A stretch of 64,000 nt of DNA from the NCBI RefSeq assembly GCF_021311115.1, contig NZ_JAJTNP010000001.1, positions 124,001-188,000 on the forward strand. Reading direction: 5' to 3'. Below, piece by piece: positions 58,996 to 64,000 of the stretch (position 1 is its first letter; each line of letters starts with the position of its first letter). Below the pieces are notes generated by a model that saw only the letters and a program-made list of their open reading frames with translations, was not told the DNA's origin and did no database searches. A program made the position numbers and the translations under genes. This DNA is from Chryseobacterium gwangjuense (GTDB lineage Bacteria; Bacteroidota; Bacteroidia; Flavobacteriales; Weeksellaceae).

Positions 58996-59499
58996 ATGGA
59001 AGAATTAACGTTCAGCAATGCAACGCTTGAAGATTTACCGAAAATCGTTGAGATTTATAATTCAACAATCGCCTCCAGAATGGTAACTGCAGATACGGAA
59101 GAAGTGTCTGTAGAAAGTAAATTGGAATGGTTTAAAGAGCATAATCCTGAAACCAGACCTCTATGGATGATTGGGGATCAGCAAAAGAATGTGGTTGGCT
59201 GGGTGAGTTTTTCTTCATTTTATGGAAGACCTGCTTACAACGGAACCGTAGAAATGAGCATCTATATGGATGAAAGCAGTAGAGGAAAAGGTCTTGGAAA
59301 GAAAGTGCTGCAATATTGTATTGACAATGCCGGAAAACTAGGAGTAAAGACTTTGTTAGGCTTTATTTTTTTACACAATGAACCTAGCTTAAAACTATTC
59401 AGACATTTTGGGTTTGAAGATTGGGGGGTACTTCCCAATGTTGCTGTATTAGATAGAGTAGAGCGAACTTTAGTGATTTTAGGAAAGAGAATAGTATAA
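58996..59499 (+). CDS. GNAT-family N-acetyltransferase, phosphinothricin acetyltransferase-like
   Basis: 167-residue acetyltransferase. The acetyl-CoA motif is MDESSRGKGLGKKVLQYC (about residues 91-108), and the beginning LEDLPKIVEIYNSTIASRMVTADTEEVSVE plus VGWVSFSSFYGRPAYNGTVEMSIYM matches the Pat/MnaT type, which acetylates phosphinothricin, methionine sulfone and similar amino acids. The natural substrate here is unknown. It follows the Crp/Fnr gene and shares a terminator with the opposite GLPGLI gene. Confidence 0.88.
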   Translation: MEELTFSNATLEDLPKIVEIYNSTIASRMVTADTEEVSVESKLEWFKEHNPETRPLWMIGDQQKNVVGWVSFSSFYGRPAYNGTVEMSIYMDESSRGKGLGKKVLQYCIDNAGKLGVKTLLGFIFLHNEPSLKLFRHFGFEDWGVLPNVAVLDRVERTLVILGKRIV

Positions 59500-59521
59500 A
59501 AGTAATTTTAAAATAAAACAT

Positions 59522-59551
59522 AAAAAACTCGCTTTTAAGCGAGTTTTTTTA
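59522..59551. terminator. Bidirectional terminator
   Basis: AAAAAACTCGCTT (59522-59534), TT, AAGCGAGTTTTTT (59537-59549). It serves the acetyltransferase gene and the opposite GLPGLI gene. Confidence 0.92.
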
Positions 59552-60370
59552 TTAATTGAACTTAGGCTCTTTATCTTTTTCAATATAAATATATCGGCTT
59601 TTTATTCCTTTTTGCAACATTGCTTTCTTTTTATTCAGTTCTTCTAAAGATCCTACTGTTTCTTTTCCAAAAGTAGAACCACCATTTTTCACCCCCTCCG
59701 AAAACATTCTTACAGGATCGGAATAGGTATCTTCAAGATATTTATTGAATTTTTCGATGGAAATAGGTAAAGCTGCTTTTCCGTAATGGGTTTCAACAAA
59801 GTCTTTTGTAATATAGGTTTCCGGAAGTTTTATGTTTTTAACAAGCTTATATACGAAATCTTTTTTATCATCTTCAATAATAAAAATCAACCCGGGAAGT
59901 CCTCTGAATTTATAAGGTCCTTCCTGAGTATCTATTTCTTTAGAAAACCAGGCTGTCCATTGTCTGCCTCCAAAATCGGTAGTTGCCTTTTGTAGAGTGT
60001 AGCCATTGTAAGTTTGTGTATCTGAAAAGAGTTTCCATTTCATTTCGTCATTTGTTTTTATGACAAAGTATTCAAAGAAATCTCTGTACCAATTGTTTTT
60101 ATAAGAATTAGGCTGCCTTTCGATCACCTGATCCGTTTTGGTGCTGAAATGAGAATTGCCCATTTGTGAACTCTTATTGATAGAATCGTAGTCAGCAAAG
60201 TTCTTATCATAAAATTTAATGGATTTCGGACTGATATCAAGGTTCATTAAGGCTTTTCTGTATTCCTGGTTAGCATCTGTCCTGAATTGCAGCTCGTAGA
60301 TAAACCTATTAGTTTGCGATTGATAGAAAGATACTGTGCAAATACCTAATAGGAGAAGAATTTTTTTCAT
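59552..60370 (-). CDS. GLPGLI family protein (second copy)
   Basis: 272-residue secreted protein with a signal peptide (to about residue 19, SFYQSQ). The motif order matches the first copy at 15399-16220: RFIYELQF after the signal, a Tyr/Asp-rich part, WTAWFSKEIDTQEGPYKFRGLPGLIFIIED near residues 145-175, and an alpha-helical end. Sequence away from the motifs has drifted a good deal, so the copies are old paralogues. The function of the family is unknown to me. It is monocistronic. Confidence 0.87.
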   Translation of the reverse strand: MKKILLLLGICTVSFYQSQTNRFIYELQFRTDANQEYRKALMNLDISPKSIKFYDKNFADYDSINKSSQMGNSHFSTKTDQVIERQPNSYKNNWYRDFFEYFVIKTNDEMKWKLFSDTQTYNGYTLQKATTDFGGRQWTAWFSKEIDTQEGPYKFRGLPGLIFIIEDDKKDFVYKLVKNIKLPETYITKDFVETHYGKAALPISIEKFNKYLEDTYSDPVRMFSEGVKNGGSTFGKETVGSLEELNKKKAMLQKGIKSRYIYIEKDKEPKFN

Positions 60371-60459
60371 CAGAATTATAATTGTCTTTTTTTGATTTTT
60401 AATAGAAACAAAAGTACAAATATCTTTTATCTAATTCACGGGATAATGAATAGGATTGC

Positions 60460-60496
60460 AAAAAAAAAAAAACGATCCATTAAGGACCGTTTTTTA
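60460..60496 (-). terminator. Intrinsic terminator of the MATE gene
   Basis: AACGATCC pairs with GGACCGTT (one mismatch), with A13 on the plus strand (60460-60472), which is a long T run on the minus strand. Confidence 0.75.
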
Positions 60497-60498
60497 AT

Positions 60499-61860
60499 TT
60501 ATTGATTTAGTTTAATTTTTTTTGCTGACATATTGAGGAATCGCTTTACGAGAAACAGCGCTGAAATGGTAAGTCCTAAACCTAGCGCGATCCACATCCC
60601 GAAAGCACCCATTTTCAAGGTAACACAAAGGAAATATCCTAATGGAATGGTAATAACCCAATAGGCAATAAAAGTATAGATAGATGGGATTTTCACATCT
60701 TGCAGTCCTCTTAATGTTCCTAAAGCAGTCACCTGAATTCCATCTGATAACTGGAATAATGCTGCTATAATCATTAACTTCGAAGCTAAAGCAATCACTT
60801 CAATTTCTTCTTTTTTGGTAAAGAACGTAGGAAGGATGTTTCGTCCCAGAATGAAAATAATTCCACAGATGCACATGAAAATAAAAGCTATTTTCAGATT
60901 ATTAATTCCTACTTCTCTTAGTTCAACATAGTTTTGTTCACCCAGTTTTCTTCCGATCATAACCGTAGAAGCAACACTGAAACCAATACATAAATTGAAA
61001 GTAAATGAAGCCATACTTAAAGCAATCTGGTGAGAAGCAATATCATGGGCAGAAATCAATCCGCAGATAAAAGCAGCACCAGCAAAAGCAGTAACTTCAA
61101 AAAACATCTGCAACGCAGTAGGAAGTCCCAATCTCACCATTTTATCGAACATTTTTTTAGAAAAAACTTCAATTTTCAAAGAAAAGGCTTTGATGTATTG
61201 TTTTGTTTTTGGTTCTTTTAATAATACGATATATAGAAAAACAACCATGAAAATACGAGCAATTAAACTTGCCAATGCAGATCCTTTTACTCCCATTTCA
61301 GGAAATATCCAAAGCCCTTTAATGAAAACATAGTTAAGAACGATATTGATCACGTTGGCGATAATGGTTGCTTTCGTTACTCCAATAGTATAGGATAAAC
61401 CTTCAGAAACTTCTCGTAAGGTCTGGAATGCCATAAATGGAACAATACTTATGGCCATAATGGTTAAAAAGTCTACCGTGTCAGGAATAATCTTAGCTGG
61501 TTGACCCGAATGATAGAGTAGAGGCATCCCCAGAAACAAAAGGCCCATCAGAATAATACCCACCGACATATTGATAATAAATCCGTGGCTGAACACTGAA
61601 TTGATTGTTTTATGATCATGCTGTGAATGTGCTTCAGAAACCAATGGCGGAATGGCAAATGAGAACCCCAATGCTAATACAAACATGGAGAAAAAAACGG
61701 CATTTCCTAAAGATACGGAAGCCAATGCATCTGCTCCTAACAGTTTTCCGACAATTATGTTGTCAAATAAGTTTACTGAAACTTGTCCTACCTGCGTCAG
61801 CATTACGGGTAAGGCAAGCGTTAAGGTTTCTTTTGTATATTTTTTATGTAAAAAGTTCAT
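60499..61860 (-). CDS. MATE-family efflux transporter
   Basis: 453-residue membrane protein with about 12 hydrophobic segments in two homologous halves. LPVMLTQVGQVSVNLFDNIIVGKLLGADALASVSLGNAVF at the N-terminus and GLPTALQMFFEVTAFAGAAFICGLIS at the start of the second half are the MATE repeats. It would export cationic or other drugs in exchange for sodium or protons (NorM type). The substrate is unknown. Neighbours give no hint; it has its own terminator. Confidence 0.92.
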   Translation of the reverse strand: MNFLHKKYTKETLTLALPVMLTQVGQVSVNLFDNIIVGKLLGADALASVSLGNAVFFSMFVLALGFSFAIPPLVSEAHSQHDHKTINSVFSHGFIINMSVGIILMGLLFLGMPLLYHSGQPAKIIPDTVDFLTIMAISIVPFMAFQTLREVSEGLSYTIGVTKATIIANVINIVLNYVFIKGLWIFPEMGVKGSALASLIARIFMVVFLYIVLLKEPKTKQYIKAFSLKIEVFSKKMFDKMVRLGLPTALQMFFEVTAFAGAAFICGLISAHDIASHQIALSMASFTFNLCIGFSVASTVMIGRKLGEQNYVELREVGINNLKIAFIFMCICGIIFILGRNILPTFFTKKEEIEVIALASKLMIIAALFQLSDGIQVTALGTLRGLQDVKIPSIYTFIAYWVITIPLGYFLCVTLKMGAFGMWIALGLGLTISALFLVKRFLNMSAKKIKLNQ

Positions 61861-61889
61861 CGTTTAAAATTCATATAGTTTGAGTTCAA

Positions 61890-61924
61890 AAAAAAATTGC
61901 AGTAACAAATGATACTGCAATTTT
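61890..61924 (-). terminator. Intrinsic terminator of the response regulator gene
   Basis: Perfect 12-base stem AAAATTGCAGTA (61893-61904) with TACTGCAATTTT (61913-61924) and a long T run on the minus strand. Confidence 0.9.
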
Positions 61925-61950
61925 ATAATTTATTTAAAATAATCGTTAAA

Positions 61951-63135
61951 TTATTTCCTTACAAAACTTGCAACATCTTCGGCAGAAACAGTGTTTCCTC
62001 CTAAAATAATTAACCTTTCCACTACGTTTCTCAACTCTCTGATATTTCCAGTCCAGGAAAGTACTTTTAAGGCTTCAATAGCCTTATCATCGAATTTTTT
62101 CGTAGCTGTACCATGCTCATCCGCAATCATTCCAGAAAAATGTTCTACCAACAATTTGATATCTTCTTTTCTTTCATCCAATGGCGGTACATAGATTTCG
62201 ATCACAGAAAGTCTGTGGTAAAGGTCTTCTCTGAATCTTCCTGCTTCTATTTCCGTCTGCATATTTTTATTGGTTGCTGCAAGTACTCTTACATCAACTT
62301 TTATTTCTTTGTCGCTTCCCACAGGAGACACTTTACTTTCCTGCAATGCCCTCAATACCTTTGCCTGAGCAATTAGACTCATATCTCCGATTTCATCTAA
62401 GAAAATCGTTCCCCCGTTTGCCTGTTCAAATTTCCCCTGCTTATCTTTGATAGCACCTGTAAAAGAACCTTTTACATGTCCGAAAAGTTCAGATTCAATC
62501 AATTCTGAAGGAATTGCAGCACAGTTTACTTCTATCATTGGTCCTCTGGAACGTTCGCTTTGGTTGTGAATAGCGTGTGCTACAAGTTCTTTTCCTGCTC
62601 CGTTTGGTCCGGTAATTAAAACTCTCGCATCAGAAACAGCTACTTTTTCAATCATATCCTGGATCTTCTGCAATCCCGCAGATTCACCAATCATTTGATA
62701 TTTTTTGTTTACCTTTTTCTTTAGCGTTTTATTTTCGGTTTGAAGATTTTTATTTTCTTTTTTAAGTGTTTCTTTAGTTAAAGCATTTTTAACACTTGTA
62801 ATCAATCTGTTAATGTCGATTGGCTTTGATATAAAATCATAAGCACCTTCCTTTAAACAAGAAACTGCAGAATCGATATCTGCATGTCCCGAAATCATGA
62901 TGAAAGTAGTTTCAGGTTTCAGTGCTAAACTTTGTTTCAGAAGCTCAGTTCCTGAAAGTTTAGGCATTTTGATGTCAGAAATTACCAATGCAAAGTCTTC
63001 TTTTTCTACCTGTTTATAGCCTTCAAGACCATCTTCGGCGATTACAAATTCATAATCAGTAAGTTCATCAGAGAGAATACTGTGAAGAACTCCCGATATT
63101 GCTTTTTCGTCTTCTACGATAAGGATTTTTTGCAT
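61951..63135 (-). CDS. Sigma-54-interacting response regulator without a Fis domain
   Basis: 394-residue protein. The start at 63135 gives MQKILIVEDE, the receiver domain start; 13 further codons upstream lack similarity. The receiver (1-120) has the phosphoacceptor Asp54 and Lys104 in SKPID. The AAA+ domain (about 145-375) has Walker A GPNGAGK (176-182), the sigma-54 loop GSFTGA (223-228) in place of GAFTGA, and Walker B TIFLDE (243-248). The chain ends soon after the AAA+ lid (VSAEDVASFVRK), so there is no C-terminal Fis-type DNA-binding domain. This shorter form is, to my knowledge, usual in Bacteroidota. No sensor kinase gene is adjacent. Confidence 0.9.
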   Translation of the reverse strand: MQKILIVEDEKAISGVLHSILSDELTDYEFVIAEDGLEGYKQVEKEDFALVISDIKMPKLSGTELLKQSLALKPETTFIMISGHADIDSAVSCLKEGAYDFISKPIDINRLITSVKNALTKETLKKENKNLQTENKTLKKKVNKKYQMIGESAGLQKIQDMIEKVAVSDARVLITGPNGAGKELVAHAIHNQSERSRGPMIEVNCAAIPSELIESELFGHVKGSFTGAIKDKQGKFEQANGGTIFLDEIGDMSLIAQAKVLRALQESKVSPVGSDKEIKVDVRVLAATNKNMQTEIEAGRFREDLYHRLSVIEIYVPPLDERKEDIKLLVEHFSGMIADEHGTATKKFDDKAIEALKVLSWTGNIRELRNVVERLIILGGNTVSAEDVASFVRK

Positions 63136-63192
63136 AGTTGCAAATTTAGAAATTTTTGATTGAATTATTAGCAAAAACCATACCTAAATAAT

Positions 63193-63852
63193 CTATTTTG
63201 TATAATCTCTTCTGCCAAAAATTGCAGAACCTACTCTTACAGAATTGGCACCACATTCTATGGCGACAGGGAAGTCATCACTCATTCCCATCGATAAGGT
63301 TTCTAAAGATTTCTGCTGATTCAACTCATCAAAAAGATTTTTTAATACTGAAAATTCTTTTCTGATTTGCTGTTCATTGTCCGTAAATGTTGCCATTCCC
63401 ATCAACCCTGTAATTTCTGTATTTGGAAACTCACCGTTTATGTATTGCTGGAATAAAGCTTTAGCCTCATCAATTTCCAATCCGAATTTGCTTTCCTCTT
63501 CAGCAATTTTCACTTGAAGCAATACTTTAATTTTTCTGTTGTATTTAGTAGCTTCTTTGTTGATTTCTAATAGTAATCTTTCAGAATCTACACTTTGGAT
63601 CGTATCTACAAATTCTGCAATATATTTTACCTTATTGGTCTGTAAATGCCCAATGAGATGCCATTGAATATCTTTAGGAAGGAGAGGTTGCTTTTCAAGA
63701 ACTTCCTGTACTTTATTTTCTCCAAAAACCCTTTGACCTAAATCATAGACCTCTTGAATGGCAGAAACCGGATGTGTTTTTGATACAGCGACCAATTGTA
63801 CGTGATCTGGAAGCTGACTTTTTATATGGGTGTAATTTTCCTGAATGCTCAT
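63193..63852 (-). CDS. YggS-family pyridoxal phosphate-binding protein
   Basis: 219-residue PLP homeostasis protein (PLPHP/YggS). The PLP lysine is in VQLVAVSKTHP (Lys25), with GENKVQE, WHLIGHLQTNK, LGLEIDE-like FGLEIDEA, GLMGMATF and the final SMGMSDDFPVAIECGANSVRVGSAIFG, all family motifs. It holds PLP but is not known as an enzyme; it keeps vitamin B6 levels and amino acid pools in balance. It lies upstream of the response regulator by 57 bases on the same strand. Confidence 0.93.
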   Translation of the reverse strand: MSIQENYTHIKSQLPDHVQLVAVSKTHPVSAIQEVYDLGQRVFGENKVQEVLEKQPLLPKDIQWHLIGHLQTNKVKYIAEFVDTIQSVDSERLLLEINKEATKYNRKIKVLLQVKIAEEESKFGLEIDEAKALFQQYINGEFPNTEITGLMGMATFTDNEQQIRKEFSVLKNLFDELNQQKSLETLSMGMSDDFPVAIECGANSVRVGSAIFGRRDYTK

Positions 63853-63938
63853 AATTGCAAATTTCTGAATTTTAAAAGCAAAAAACGAATTAATTTATAA
63901 ATTTTAGATGATGAATGATTTATAGAGAAATGATTTTG

Positions 63939-64000
63939 TTTGTCATTCTGAACGCAACGAAGTGGAGAGAAGAATCTCTTTGATAATGTAATTAATAAAA
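63939..64000. repeat. Dispersed repeat, GTCATTCTGA family (copy 2, cut by window end)
   Basis: TTTGTCATTCTGAACGCAACG and GAAGTGGAGAGAAGAATCT follow the same plan as the element at 32543-32619. The closing complement is beyond the window. No gene is seen after 63852. Confidence 0.65.

Noticed and set aside
60460-60472. Run of 13 A as a possible phase-variation tract
   Set aside because: It is intergenic and forms the T tail of the MATE-gene terminator, with no start codon or promoter affected.
1-64000. Search for tRNA, rRNA, CRISPR arrays, transposases, toxin-antitoxin or phage genes
   Set aside because: None was recognised. The repeats found are short and lack CRISPR-type regular spacing or transposase genes. 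A covariance-model scan for small RNAs was not possible here.

Overview
The window is chromosomal DNA of a flavobacterium, most likely Chryseobacterium or a close relative. This rests on low GC, promoters of the Bacteroidota type (TTG or TTTG, then TAnnTTTG), SusC/SusD outer-membrane proteins, type IX secretion (T9SS) sorting domains, GLPGLI-family proteins, DUF6952 and many lipoproteins. I see 58 protein genes. I see no rRNA, tRNA, CRISPR array, transposase or phage gene. The genes are mostly housekeeping and envelope genes, with one catabolic island.

Region by region: 1-4 kb has the end of a CNNM/CorC-type protein, clpS, and a three-gene block of a lipoprotein and two tandem M28 peptidases, one of which has lost catalytic residues. 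4-9 kb has the serine-synthesis cluster (serC, serA, DUF1015), a ferredoxin and a divergent LuxC-type acyl-CoA reductase. 9-15 kb has a peroxiredoxin, thioredoxin and DUF6952 group, an M16 peptidase and an aminotransferase. 15-21 kb has a GLPGLI protein, rsmG, a lipoprotein, a DUF922 protein and an AddB-like nuclease. 21-24 kb has glutaryl-CoA dehydrogenase, a Nudix-type regulator and a sugar MFS transporter. 24-35 kb is a polysaccharide utilization locus: susC, susD, GH30, GH3, GH16, GH30. 35-45 kb has fabI, tag, a uridine phosphorylase-like gene, a di-haem peroxidase, a PhoX-like T9SS cargo, a leucine-rich-repeat protein and a SUI1 factor. 45-64 kb has gpmI, an acyl-ACP desaturase, map, a methyltransferase, an SMR exporter, two Crp/Fnr regulators, a LacI-type regulator, era, an S9 peptidase, a MATE pump, a sigma-54-type response regulator and the PLP-binding YggS protein.

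The island at 22-35 kb reads as one working unit. The SusC/SusD pair would bind and import beta-glucan oligosaccharides. The GH16 and GH30 enzymes would cut beta-1,3 and beta-1,6 linkages, GH3 would release glucose, and the divergent MFS transporter would carry sugar across the inner membrane. The Nudix-type regulator next to the transporter is the best candidate controller. The predicted substrate is laminarin or fungal/oomycete cell-wall glucan.

The intergenic spaces hold at least four families of short dispersed palindromic repeats. Two of them have two copies here, and in one family the hairpins persist although their sequence changes. Other points for a second look are the degenerate M28 copy, a homopolymer frameshift that removes a lipoprotein signal peptide, a PhoX-like protein rebuilt for T9SS export, and an orphan terminator that follows a 17-codon reading frame. 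I found no clearly new multi-gene defence or signalling system.
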